DNA from: CAYFLR01 sp964343805
Lineage (GTDB): Bacteria > Bdellovibrionota_B > Oligoflexia > CAYFLR01
NCBI GenBank assembly: GCA_964343805.1
Contig: CAYFLR010000011.1
Location: 62,001-126,000, forward strand
Length of the DNA: 64,000 nt
Direction: 5' to 3'
Shown here: piece by piece, positions 18,107 to 26,513 of the stretch
Position numbering within the stretch: the first letter of the stretch is position 1
How the letters are laid out: each line of letters opens with the position of its first letter
The notes under the pieces: generated by a model
Told to the model about the DNA's origin: nothing
Database searches by the model: none
Seen by the model: only the letters and a program-made list of their open reading frames with translations
Position numbers and translations under genes: made by a program

Positions 18107-19474
18107 TTAAAGAGTGTAGAGATAGAGGGAGAAAATACTTAAATAAATAAATAAGCCAAGAATATCATTGGCTGTAGTGATAAAAGGACCTGTGGCATTC
18201 GCTGGGTCAATATTAAATCTAAATAAGATGAGTGGAATCATTGAACCCAATACCCCAGAGACCAAAGAGACAATAAAAATTGATGAGGCCAATACCGTAG
18301 CCATTTTTACATCTGAAAACCATAGGGCTGTAACCACCGCAAGTGTAATTGAAATGATTACCCCATTGATAATGGCTACTTTCAGTTCTTTAAAAATACG
18401 CCTCCAGGTATCTAGCAGCTGTATCTCACCAGTAGCTAGTCCACGAACTGTTATAGAAGAGGATTGAATACTTATATTCCCGGCGGTACTGGCCACCACT
18501 GGAATAAAGAAGGCGAGAGCAATCATTTGATCAATAGCTGGTTGAAAGACGCGAATCACTAGGGCGGACAATATTCCACCAAAAAGACCGAAGATAAGCC
18601 AGGGAATCCGATCTTTCATAGTCTTGACTACGGATTTTTCCAGCACCTCTTCCGAGCCAGTTCCGGACATGATCCCCTGGTCTTCCAGGATCTCCATTTG
18701 AATTACGTCTTGGACATCATCGAAGGTTAATCGCCCCACTAGATTGTGATGATCATCCACTACGGGAATCACAACCAAGTCATATTTTTGGGCAATTTTT
18801 GCCGCCTCTTCTTGGTCAATGTGAGTGTGGACATGGATAACATCTTCTATAATATAGTCTTTAATTGGATCTGCATCTTGAGCCAGGATAATATCCTGTA
18901 GCATCAGTTTCCCTACCAGTTTTTGATCCATTGAAACCACAAATATGGAATAGATCTCGGGGAGCGAATCATCTTCTTTTCTCTCGCGCAGAATATTTAC
19001 CACCTGTTCTTTTGTGTCACTCTCTTTCACTGCCACATAGACAGGAGACATGATACCACCGGCTGAATCTTCCGGGTATTTTAGAAGCTTCTTCACCTCG
19101 GTTGAGGTGTCGGGTTCAAGAGTGGCTAATACCGCGTCAGCAACTTCATCTTCTAGCTCTGTGATGACATCAGCCGCATCTTCCGCATCCATCTCTTCGA
19201 TGAAGGCGGAGATATCTCTTTTGTTTAAAAGAGCCAGGAGATCCTCTCTGAGACCAGGGTCCATTTCTGAGAGCACATCGGAGGCTTGTTCGGTGGGAAG
19301 AAGAAAGATGGTCTCTACCTGCTCTTCTTCATTGATGTGTACTAGAATCTCAGCGATTTCCACTGGATGGAGATCTTGAACCATCTTACGAGCGAGAGTT
19401 TTATTTTTTTGTTCTAATAAGTTTCTAAACTGAGTTATAAACTTTTTAGAGAGTTTAAATTGTTGATCATCCAT
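18107..19474 (-). CDS. mgtE: MgtE-type magnesium transporter
   Basis: 455 residues. The N-terminal MgtE_N superhelix (VEIAEILVHINEEEQVETIFLLP, ADVITELEDE), two CBS domains (SAGGIMSPVYVAVKESDTKEQ and VHVHT to VIPVVDDHHNLVGRLTFDDV) and a C-terminal membrane domain of about five helices (IPWLIFGLFGGILSALVI, AFFIPVVASTAGNISIQSSS, with the MgtE-specific GNxxxQ). It is an inner-membrane Mg channel gated by the cytosolic N and CBS domains. It lies 16 bases after gltX, so the two are probably co-transcribed. Confidence 0.94.
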   Translation of the reverse strand: MDDQQFKLSKKFITQFRNLLEQKNKTLARKMVQDLHPVEIAEILVHINEEEQVETIFLLPTEQASDVLSEMDPGLREDLLALLNKRDISAFIEEMDAEDAADVITELEDEVADAVLATLEPDTSTEVKKLLKYPEDSAGGIMSPVYVAVKESDTKEQVVNILRERKEDDSLPEIYSIFVVSMDQKLVGKLMLQDIILAQDADPIKDYIIEDVIHVHTHIDQEEAAKIAQKYDLVVIPVVDDHHNLVGRLTFDDVQDVIQMEILEDQGIMSGTGSEEVLEKSVVKTMKDRIPWLIFGLFGGILSALVIRVFQPAIDQMIALAFFIPVVASTAGNISIQSSSITVRGLATGEIQLLDTWRRIFKELKVAIINGVIISITLAVVTALWFSDVKMATVLASSIFIVSLVSGVLGSMIPLILFRFNIDPANATGPFITTANDILGLFIYLSIFSLYLYTL

Positions 19475-19490
19475 AGTGTGGCCGTGGACT

Positions 19491-20939
19491 TTATTTCATC
19501 TGCTTTAGAAAATTGATCGCATGGCGAATGCGGCCCCGAGTTCTCTCTTTACCCAAGACTGCAATGGTATCGAAGAGAGGAGGGGAGTCCTTTTTGCCAG
19601 TGGTGATAAAACGGAGGGGCATGAAAAGATCTTTGGGTTTCCACTCTATTTCATTTCGATAGCTATTGATAGATTCTGTGACGGTTTCCAGATCCCAAGT
19701 ATTGATGGCGTCTAACTTCTCTGCCAGACCATTTAATACTTTAACGAACTCTTTTTTCTCTTTGTTCTTGGGAAGAATAGGTAATCCTTCATAGTCGAGG
19801 TTACCCACAAAGAAAAAGGCGTTAGCGGCAATGAAGTCTTCGAGTTTCTCTATGCGCTCTTGAATGAGAGGCACAATTTGCCTCAGATATTCATGGTTAA
19901 AAACGTTTTGTTCGATTTTTTTAACCAGATCTTCTTGGGGAAGGTTCCGTAGATAAATTCCATTGAGCCAATTCAGTTTGTCCATATCAAACACGGGACC
20001 ACCGAGTTTGATCTTAGATAGTTCGAGATGTTTGATCATTTCTTCCAGAGTGAAAATCTCTGTCTCATCATCGATACTGAAGCCCATCAGGGCTAGAAAG
20101 TTACAAATGGCTTCCGGGAGATATCCCGCTTGTTTATAGTAATTGATGGAAACGGGATTCTTTCTTTTACTAATCTTTGATTTATTCTTATTGCGCAGTA
20201 AAGGCATGTGAATCCATTTTGGCTGCTCGAAACCAAGAGCCCGGTAAAGATGAACATGTCTTGGGGTGGAAGAAATCCACTCTTCTGCTCGAATCACATG
20301 AGTAATTTTCATCAGGTGATCGTCAACCACTGATGCCAAATGATAGGTGGGGAACCCATCGGTTTTCAAAATGATCTGATCTTGCATGGTTGAGTTCTCG
20401 AAACTGATCTCTCCTCTCATCTCATCATGAAACTCAGTGGAACCGGAAAGGGGAAACTTCTGACGAATGACATAAGGAGTTTTTTGTTCTAGATGCTTTT
20501 TTATTTCCTCATCTGATAATTCTCGGCAGTGGCGGTCATAGCCGGTGGCCTCTTTGTTTGCTTTTTGCTTTTCCCGGAGTTCATCTAATCTTTCGGAAGT
20601 GCAAAAACAATAGTAGGCTTCTCCATCATCCACCATTTTTTGGGCATGTTCTTGGTAAATGTTCAGCCGTTCTGATTGGCGATAGGGACCATACTCTCCC
20701 CCTACATCAGGTCCTTCATCATAGTTGATTCCCAGCCATTTGAGAGCGGCAAATATCATTTCTTCTGACTCTTTGTTAGAGCGCGATTGATCGGTATCTT
20801 CTATGCGAAGGATAAATTTTCCTCCATACTTTTTAGCAAAGGCATAGTTGAAAAGAGCTATATAAGCGGTTCCTACATGGGGATCGCCGGTGGGACTTGG
20901 AGCAACGCGAACACGTACGTCTTGATTTTCTGGGCTCAT
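19491..20939 (-). CDS. gltX: Glutamate-tRNA ligase
   Basis: 482 residues of a class I synthetase: the HIGH-type motif appears as PHVGTAYIALFNYAFAKK, with RFAPSPTG-like VRVAPSPTGDP before it, LRIEDTDQSRS after it, and the KMSKS-type motif as SKISKRKNP. The C-terminal anticodon-binding domain is present. Whether it is discriminating (Glu only) or also charges tRNA-Gln cannot be told by eye; gatCAB genes would decide. It is followed by mgtE with a 16-base gap. Confidence 0.95.
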   Translation of the reverse strand: MSPENQDVRVRVAPSPTGDPHVGTAYIALFNYAFAKKYGGKFILRIEDTDQSRSNKESEEMIFAALKWLGINYDEGPDVGGEYGPYRQSERLNIYQEHAQKMVDDGEAYYCFCTSERLDELREKQKANKEATGYDRHCRELSDEEIKKHLEQKTPYVIRQKFPLSGSTEFHDEMRGEISFENSTMQDQIILKTDGFPTYHLASVVDDHLMKITHVIRAEEWISSTPRHVHLYRALGFEQPKWIHMPLLRNKNKSKISKRKNPVSINYYKQAGYLPEAICNFLALMGFSIDDETEIFTLEEMIKHLELSKIKLGGPVFDMDKLNWLNGIYLRNLPQEDLVKKIEQNVFNHEYLRQIVPLIQERIEKLEDFIAANAFFFVGNLDYEGLPILPKNKEKKEFVKVLNGLAEKLDAINTWDLETVTESINSYRNEIEWKPKDLFMPLRFITTGKKDSPPLFDTIAVLGKERTRGRIRHAINFLKQMK

Positions 20940-20996
20940 GGGGACTCCTTTTGATAGCTGTTAACGAATGGATTGAAAAGATGGATGGTCTTCCAG

Positions 20997-21977
20997 CTAA
21001 GCTAAGCCTTCTTGAACAAAATCTCGAATCATCTGTTGGTACTTGAGGAAGAGCTGTACATCTTTTTTGCCACAACGTATACCCACATCGTCTCCCGAGG
21101 TGGATACTTTTTTTACTAATTCATTTTCTACTAGTTGGTCAACGGCCTCTTCCCAACCCTCGGTATTTATTTCTTCATCTTTTTCCGCTTCTAATCGGAG
21201 ATTGGAAACGGTTAAGGTCATTGATTCGTAAGTTGCTTCTTTAGAGACTTTGCAAATCATTTCTAGCAGGGAAAAGGCTGGGGGGCTAAGGCATATATCG
21301 GCATTTTTTTGTTCTAATGCGTATTTTTGAAGAAATTCTACAAAATTATAAAACAGAGGGCGGTTATTAAAAATAATCACTTCATTTTTATAAGTGTCTT
21401 GACCATACTTCAAAAATCCATATTTGATGAAGATATCAATCACTTTTTTGATTCGCTCAAAATCCTCGTTGAATACATCTTCCACCATTAATTTAAAGGA
21501 TGTGAGATTCATTAAAAATTCTTTATCCTGTTTGGTGGCCATCTTATGGCAAATCAAAGAGATGACAGTGGTGATCTTGGTCACATTATGGAGAGGAAAC
21601 TTCTGGGTTTGAACATTTCCTTGGGATACTTCTTTGAGTTTTTCGTTGGTTTGGCGCAGGCGAGCGGAGAGACTCCGCATCATAATAACAAACCAACCAG
21701 GAATTTGTTTAAGTAGTTTTTTAAAATCAGTGAGGTCAATGACCGTAACTTCTGAGTCCATCACTGCTTTGGCAGAAGCCGAACGGGGTTTATTCTCAAA
21801 GAACGCCATCTCTCCCAGGATAGCTCCTGGCTCTAAATAGGCAAAGAGAATCTCTTCTTCTTCTTTGATCTGATAGATCTTGAGCTTGCCTGAACGTAGA
21901 ATATACATTCCATCATTAGCCGCTCCTTCTTCGAAGAGAACCTCGTTTTCTTTGTAAATTTTGTTTTTTCCAGCCAT
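20997..21977 (-). CDS. Cyclic-nucleotide-binding domain protein
   Basis: 326 residues. Residues about 1-120 form a cNMP-binding domain, including YILRSGKLKIYQ, PGAILGEMAFFENKPRSASAKA (the phosphate-binding cassette with its Glu and Arg, shortened here) and VTVIDLTDFKKLL. The C-terminal two-thirds is helical, with no helix-turn-helix of the CRP type that I can recognise, so it is probably a cyclic-nucleotide effector rather than a transcription factor. It lies 57 bases upstream of gltX and is divergent from lgt. Confidence 0.85.
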   Translation of the reverse strand: MAGKNKIYKENEVLFEEGAANDGMYILRSGKLKIYQIKEEEEILFAYLEPGAILGEMAFFENKPRSASAKAVMDSEVTVIDLTDFKKLLKQIPGWFVIMMRSLSARLRQTNEKLKEVSQGNVQTQKFPLHNVTKITTVISLICHKMATKQDKEFLMNLTSFKLMVEDVFNEDFERIKKVIDIFIKYGFLKYGQDTYKNEVIIFNNRPLFYNFVEFLQKYALEQKNADICLSPPAFSLLEMICKVSKEATYESMTLTVSNLRLEAEKDEEINTEGWEEAVDQLVENELVKKVSTSGDDVGIRCGKKDVQLFLKYQQMIRDFVQEGLA

Positions 21978-22082
21978 CTATACAATAATAATATTTTGTT
22001 ATATTCTTGAAAATTATGAGATAATTTTACTCTAAGTGCAACGTTAAAGTAAAAAACTTCCTAAAAATAGGGGATTCTCAGT

Positions 22083-22983
22083 TTGTATGTGCATGATCTC
22101 AATCCCATTGCTATAGAAATTGGCGAGTTTAAACTCAGCTGGTACTGGCTCATGTACCTGCTTGGCTTTTGGCAGGTGCTTTATTTTGTCCTAAGGATAA
22201 AAAAAGAGGGCCACACCTCATTAGCCAGGAATGATATTCTCGATTATATGCTATGGGGCTGGGTGGGATTACTCGCTGGAGCTCGGCTAGGCTATGCTCT
22301 TTTTTATCACCTCGACCTTTTTATTAAGAATCCGGATTATCTTTATAAGATTTGGATGGGGGGGATGAGTTTTCATGGAGCCTTGATTGGAGTTACTCTT
22401 TCAACCTTGATTTGTGCTCTGTATAAGAAGCAAAACTTTCTCTCATTTATGGACTTGGTGGTTATTCCTATTCCTATGGCTTTAGGTTTTGGTCGGATTG
22501 CCAATTTTATAAATGGAGAATTATGGGGGCGACCCACCGATGTCCNNNNNNNNNNNNNNNNNNNNNNNNNNNNNNNNNNNNNNNNNNNNNNNNNNNNNNN
22601 NNNNNNNNNNNNNNNNNNNNNNNNNNNNNNNNNNNNNNNNNNNNNATGTTCCTTGGGCGGTTATTTTTCCTTTTGTGGACAAATTACCTCGTCATCCATC
22701 CCAACTTTACCAGGCGTGCTTAGAGGGTTTTTTGCTCTTTGCTATCTTATGGTTGATGCGGTCACAGCTCAAAACCACCGGGAAGCTCTCGGCCTATTTC
22801 CTTATCTTTTACGGTATTTTAAGATTTATTGTTGAGTTCTTTAGGGAACCTGACAAACAGGTGGGTTTTCTTCTTCAATATTTCTCTATGGGACAGATTC
22901 TTTGCTTTGTAATGATTGCAGGGGGGGCGTTTCTACTGTATCTAAGTACTAAAACTAAGCCTCAAGCCCAACCAGGGACATGA
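22083..22983 (+). CDS. lgt: Prolipoprotein diacylglyceryl transferase (interrupted by assembly gap)
   Basis: The first part (from TTG 22083, with AGGGG nine bases upstream) reads the Lgt N-terminus with membrane helices, GAL-type periplasmic segment SFHGALIG and the Lgt signature GRIANFINGELWGRPTD. A 100-base N run (22546-22645) then interrupts it. After the gap the gene continues in another frame with HPSQLYQACLEG, further helices and GxLRFIVEFFREPD, ending at 22983. The frame change comes from the arbitrary gap length, not necessarily a mutation. Lgt adds diacylglycerol to the lipobox Cys of lipoproteins, several of which occur in this window. Confidence 0.93.
22546..22645. other. Assembly gap (100 N) inside lgt
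   Basis: Exactly 100 N bases, the usual placeholder for a scaffold join of unknown size. The two halves of lgt lie in different frames on either side, so true distance is unknown. Confidence 0.99.
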
Positions 22984-23058
22984 TTCTTATATAAGATTGG
23001 GTCGGGACAGAAAGTTGACCAGAAAGCCAATTTTTATTCATTTGTTATCATTCCCAGC

Positions 23059-23087
23059 TTGCATATTTTTTTTATCCTGCATATACT
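23059..23087 (+). promoter_or_regulatory. Putative promoter of the subtilase gene
   Basis: TTGCAT at 23059-23064 and TATACT at 23082-23087 are 17 bases apart; the -10 matches five of six consensus bases, the -35 only three. It lies about 80 bases before ATG 23167, which has a strong AAGGAGG site, and so also supports that start over the longer frame. Confidence 0.4.
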
Positions 23088-23166
23088 GATTTCCAAATTC
23101 GTTATTATTTCAGAAGAAAGACCAACAGATTTTCAAAATCTTTTTATCACTATCAAGGAGGGATCT

Positions 23167-24657
23167 ATGAGAAGAATGTCTGTATTGTTGTTGGCTCTGG
23201 CCTTTATTATGCCTGCGGTTGTCTGGGCTGTGGATGGACAGGACTACTTAGTTAAACTGAAAGGTCAAAGTGAAGAGAGTAAAAATGTGCTCTACCACTT
23301 TGAAAAAATGGGTGCCAAGGTAACCCCATTAGGAATTGGTAACTGGGTTCGAGTTGAAATTCCTAACCATGCTAACAAGAGAATCAATATTGGATCTTTG
23401 AAATCCAATCCTCAAGTGATGCATGTACAAAAAAATAAGATTATCTCTCTGATGGAAGATTATCGAATTAAAGATCCAGGAATGAGAAAAGTCATTGCCG
23501 CTTTAAAAGAGCAAGAAGATCTCCGAGAAGATTCTCCTTTTAGAGCTGCTGAAGATAACCCACCGATTCCAGATATGGTTGCTCATGAAGCGGGAGACGA
23601 TCCTAAATTTTCTGAGCAGTGGGGAATGAACGACATTGGAGCCAAAGAAGCTTGGGAAAAAACCACTGGCTCTGAAGAGATGATTGTCGCTGTTCTTGAT
23701 ACCGGTGTTGACTACACTCATGAAGATCTACTTCCTAATCTTTGGAGAAACCCTGGTGAAACAGGTGAAGATGAGAATGGAAATGATAAAGCCACCAACG
23801 GAATCGATGATGATAACAATGGTTATGTTGACGATGTGGTTGGATATGACTTTGTTTCTAAAGATAGCAAGCCTTATGACTTAACTTTAAGTCTCCTCGA
23901 AGTTGTTATGAGTGGTGGTAACCCAGGACATGGTACTCACTGTGCTGGTAACGTTGCCGCTAAAGGAAATAACAGTAAAGGTATTGCTGGAGTTGCTCCC
24001 GATGTAAAAATCATGTCTCTGCGTTTTATCAGTGAAAAAGGTCAAGGAACCACAGCTGATGCGATCTTAGCTATTAAATATGCGGTAGATAATGGCGCTC
24101 GTGTTCTTTCCAACTCTTGGGGAGGCGAAGGAAAAGATGATGATGCGGATGAGGAGAACGTCGCTCTTAAAGAAGCCGTGCAATATGTGGCAGAGCATGA
24201 TGGTCTCTTTATTGTAGCTGCTGGAAATGGCCGTAATGGTAAGGGATACAATAATGATACAGATTCCAAACCAGTTTATCCTTCCAGCTATGATTTTGAT
24301 CATATTATTTCTGTTGCAGCCTTAGATAGCAACGATGCCTTAGGTGCATTCTCTAACTTCGGTAAAAAGACTGTAGATATTGGAGCTCCTGGAGTCAAAG
24401 TTTTCTCCACAGTTCCAGGAAACAAATACTCAGATACTATTTTGAATTTCTTAATCACCGTAACATGGGATGGAACATCCATGGCTTGTCCACACGTTGC
24501 TGGAGCAGCGGCTCTTTACTGGTCACTTGATCCAGAAATGAGCTACAAGGATGTTCGTGATGCGGTCTTAGGCAGTGCGAAAGAAATTCCTGCTCTTAGG
24601 GGCAAGGTTTCAACTGATGGAAAGTTAGATGTGAAAGGTCTTATTTTAGGCAACTAA
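23167..24657 (+). CDS. Secreted subtilisin-family (S8) serine protease
   Basis: 496 residues from ATG 23167, which follows AAGGAGGGATCT; the frame is open further upstream but that part lacks a start signal. A signal peptide (VLLLALAFIMPAVVWA) precedes an I9-like propeptide (DYLVKLKGQ through VMHVQKNK). The S8 triad is complete: Asp178 in VLDTGVDYTHED, His255 in GHGTHCAG, Ser438 in GTSMACPHVAG. A Ca-site-like DENGNDKATNGIDDDNNG loop follows the Asp. It is probably exported and self-processed. No C-terminal sorting domain is present. Transcription should end at the hairpin at 24686-24722. Confidence 0.95.
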   Translation: MRRMSVLLLALAFIMPAVVWAVDGQDYLVKLKGQSEESKNVLYHFEKMGAKVTPLGIGNWVRVEIPNHANKRINIGSLKSNPQVMHVQKNKIISLMEDYRIKDPGMRKVIAALKEQEDLREDSPFRAAEDNPPIPDMVAHEAGDDPKFSEQWGMNDIGAKEAWEKTTGSEEMIVAVLDTGVDYTHEDLLPNLWRNPGETGEDENGNDKATNGIDDDNNGYVDDVVGYDFVSKDSKPYDLTLSLLEVVMSGGNPGHGTHCAGNVAAKGNNSKGIAGVAPDVKIMSLRFISEKGQGTTADAILAIKYAVDNGARVLSNSWGGEGKDDDADEENVALKEAVQYVAEHDGLFIVAAGNGRNGKGYNNDTDSKPVYPSSYDFDHIISVAALDSNDALGAFSNFGKKTVDIGAPGVKVFSTVPGNKYSDTILNFLITVTWDGTSMACPHVAGAAALYWSLDPEMSYKDVRDAVLGSAKEIPALRGKVSTDGKLDVKGLILGN

Positions 24658-24681
24658 TTTTTCTAGTTAATTAGGTTTGAC

Positions 24682-25719
24682 TTAAAGGGGGGCTGACATG
24701 GAGTTGGCTCTCCTTTTTTTTTGCAAAGCTTTTATTCGATCCTTTATTAACTCAATAAATCTCTGTTGATACTCGGAGGGGAGGGGGGACCGTTTGATAA
24801 GAGAGTCGTTTTTCAGAATTGAGGTTATTAGCTTTGTAATGTTATTTTTTATGGTCTTCTCTGGCAGCTCAAAGCGAGTTCCCATCTCAATAAAATCCTG
24901 CAAAGTATAAAAGCCATAGTTTTGGAAGCTCTCAGAATAAATTGCTTCAGAGTTTTCCAGCTCCGTAAAGCATAAAGCCATAAACTGGTTGTCTCCTGGG
25001 AAAAGATTCGTACTGACTTTGTCGTAAACAGGAGACAAATCATGATAATAATGACCTTGTGCATCAATGGGTTTAACTACAGAAATATTCTTTAAATGAT
25101 AATCGGCATCGCCTATTAGGTAGCTAAATGCAATCCGTTTGATCAATTCCAGTGCGACCTTTCTTTTATTACCACATGCTAGAACTGCTTCTGCAATAAC
25201 CCTTTCATAAGAATTATCATATTTATAGTTGCCATCTTTGTCTCTGGGGATATCCATTATCTGGGTCATGTCTTCTTGGTGCAGAATTTTTTTCCCACGG
25301 ATATTACGATCAAAGCGTTTTATAATATAAGCCCATTCCCCATTAGCCAGATTGATCAAAGCCACAGGAGGAACTATAAATCCACACTTTTTGGCAAGTA
25401 TCATGCATAAATGCTCTAACTCGGCCACAAAGGGGTAACCTTCAGGAGTAGGTTTAAGAATGATGGCTCCCTCTACATCCGTTGGAATTAATTTTTTGTT
25501 CTGTACTTTAAGTGATATTTTAGGCTGAGCTCCACTAATGGACATGCGTTTCAAAATTTTGGGTGTCCAATCGATGAGTATCTCTGTTCTTGAGTATTCA
25601 AATTCAAGGGAAATAGTTTTGTTTTCAAAAAATCGTTTCACGCATTTCAAATGATAATGCTGATCTATTATCTTGTCGTCGAGAGGGTCTAAACAGATCA
25701 TACAGTTGTTAATTGTCAT
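24682..25719 (-). CDS. hipT: HipT-like kinase toxin of a tripartite HipBST system
   Basis: 345 residues with the HipA kinase fold but without the HipA N-terminal subdomain, which is a separate gene upstream. The Gly-rich loop is MSISGAQPKISL and holds a Ser-Ile-Ser motif (Ser60, Ser62), the autophosphorylation-type motif described for HipT. Catalytic motifs are GDADYHLKN (Asp206, Asn211) and SPVYDKVS (Asp233). A CMIC...YHLKC Cys/His cluster at residues 6-26 resembles a small zinc finger. HipT of E. coli O127 phosphorylates tryptophanyl-tRNA synthetase; the target here is unknown. Its start lies inside the end of hipS (11-base overlap). Confidence 0.9.
   Translation of the reverse strand: MTINNCMICLDPLDDKIIDQHYHLKCVKRFFENKTISLEFEYSRTEILIDWTPKILKRMSISGAQPKISLKVQNKKLIPTDVEGAIILKPTPEGYPFVAELEHLCMILAKKCGFIVPPVALINLANGEWAYIIKRFDRNIRGKKILHQEDMTQIMDIPRDKDGNYKYDNSYERVIAEAVLACGNKRKVALELIKRIAFSYLIGDADYHLKNISVVKPIDAQGHYYHDLSPVYDKVSTNLFPGDNQFMALCFTELENSEAIYSESFQNYGFYTLQDFIEMGTRFELPEKTIKNNITKLITSILKNDSLIKRSPLPSEYQQRFIELIKDRIKALQKKRRANSMSAPL
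24686..24722 (+). terminator. Rho-independent terminator of the subtilase gene, inside hipT
   Basis: AGGGGGGCTGAC (24686-24697) pairs with GTTGGCTCTCCT (24703-24714) through a 5-base loop, with some G-U pairs, and a run of nine T follows. The hairpin lies about 30 bases after the subtilase stop and within the last codons of the convergent hipT gene. Confidence 0.7.
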
Positions 25720-26071
25720 TCGTGTCGTCCTCTACTCTTATTGAAACCGCGCCAATCATATCTACTCCATTGTTTCTGAGTAAATTAAAGTAATCCATCT
25801 CATCTATTTTTTGTAGCTTAGATTGACGTTTAAGATTCCATCCCTCCGAAACCAGCCCTTGAAAAAAAGGAAACATAGTTTTTGCAAGAAAAGGAGTTTG
25901 CTGCAGTGGAAATTTATAAGCAATTGCAGAGGGATTTGTTTGGGAAAGATATTTAGGTAAGTATTGAAATCTAAAAATTAGCGAGGGGGAATCTTGAGTC
26001 TTTAGCTTATCTAAATAACCTACATGCTGATCATTATAAAAAACTAAAAGCCGGTCTATTAACTCTAACAT
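25709..26071 (-). CDS. hipS: HipS-like antitoxin subunit (HipA N-terminal subdomain as separate protein)
   Basis: 120 residues matching the N-terminal subdomain 1 of HipA: LLVFYNDQHVGYLDKL, a SLIFRFQYLPKYLS segment, the FFQGLVSEGWNLKRQSKL block (compare LLPEGW in HipA) and NGVDMIGAVSIRV. In tripartite HipBST systems this small protein, not HipB, is the antitoxin of the kinase. It follows hipB by 7 bases and overlaps hipT by 11 bases, the order hipB-hipS-hipT expected for the family. Confidence 0.88.
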   Translation of the reverse strand: MLELIDRLLVFYNDQHVGYLDKLKTQDSPSLIFRFQYLPKYLSQTNPSAIAYKFPLQQTPFLAKTMFPFFQGLVSEGWNLKRQSKLQKIDEMDYFNLLRNNGVDMIGAVSIRVEDDTNDN

Positions 26072-26078
26072 AGATCAC

Positions 26079-26384
26079 CTAATTATTTCGTAATAATATG
26101 TCTATTCCTAAGGCTCTTATGATTGATTTTACTTGGTGGAATGAGATATTTGCCCCTTGTTCAAACCTGGCCACCTGTGAGAGTGAGACTCCGCATAATT
26201 CAGATAAATCTCGTTGGGATAATTTTTGTTTTTTGCGTTCCTTGGCTATTTGGTGCCCTAATTTTTCAAAGGTAGTTTCAACTATCTGTTGATATCTCTC
26301 ATCAACTGCCTGATTGACTATATCTTCAATCATAGTTGTGATGGTGTGGTTAACTTGATTTCTAATTTCCTTAGATAAACTCAT
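26079..26384 (-). CDS. hipB: HipB-like helix-turn-helix repressor
   Basis: 101 residues. A predicted helical N-terminal extension (about 1-45) precedes a Cro/CI-type HTH at about 48-97 (AKERKKQKLSQRDLSELCGV, SLSQVARFEQG). It is the DNA-binding subunit of the HipBST module and probably represses its own promoter through the repeats at 26394-26477. Long extensions before the HTH are not standard for E. coli HipB and may mediate contact with HipS or HipT; this is inference. Confidence 0.88.
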   Translation of the reverse strand: MSLSKEIRNQVNHTITTMIEDIVNQAVDERYQQIVETTFEKLGHQIAKERKKQKLSQRDLSELCGVSLSQVARFEQGANISFHQVKSIIRALGIDILLRNN

Positions 26385-26393
26385 GATAAAGCC

Positions 26394-26477
26394 TGATTTG
26401 AATTAAATTTACTAATATACTTAGTATTATATCATATTTGAATTAATTTGTTTTACGTAGTTCATATTTGAATTAAT
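26394..26477. repeat. Three phased direct repeats, probable HipB operators
   Basis: The core ATTTGAATTAA occurs at 26396-26406, 26436-26446 and 26466-26476. Copies two and three share a longer TCATATTTGAATTAAT. Start-to-start spacings are 40 and 30 bases, close to whole helical turns, so bound proteins would sit on one face. Copy two overlaps the extended -10 promoter and copy one lies next to the hipB start, a layout fit for autorepression. Confidence 0.75.
26426..26434 (-). promoter_or_regulatory. Extended -10 promoter of hipBST
   Basis: On the minus strand the sequence reads TGATATAAT, a perfect extended -10 (TG-n-TATAAT), about 45 bases upstream of the hipB start. The -35 region is poor (AAAACA), as is usual for extended -10 promoters. 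One operator repeat overlaps the TG element. Confidence 0.65.
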
Positions 26478-26513
26478 CTTGGGAATAATATCTCTATTTT
26501 TGTCAAATAAGAG

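Noticed and set aside
20833..21075. 80-codon minus-strand ORF bridging gltX and the cNMP-binding gene
   Set aside because: It overlaps both real genes in another frame, and its Ser/Arg-rich composition is typical of a shadow frame.
22083..22983. lgt as a pseudogene with a frameshift
   Set aside because: The frame change coincides with a 100-N placeholder of arbitrary length, so it is not evidence of mutation.
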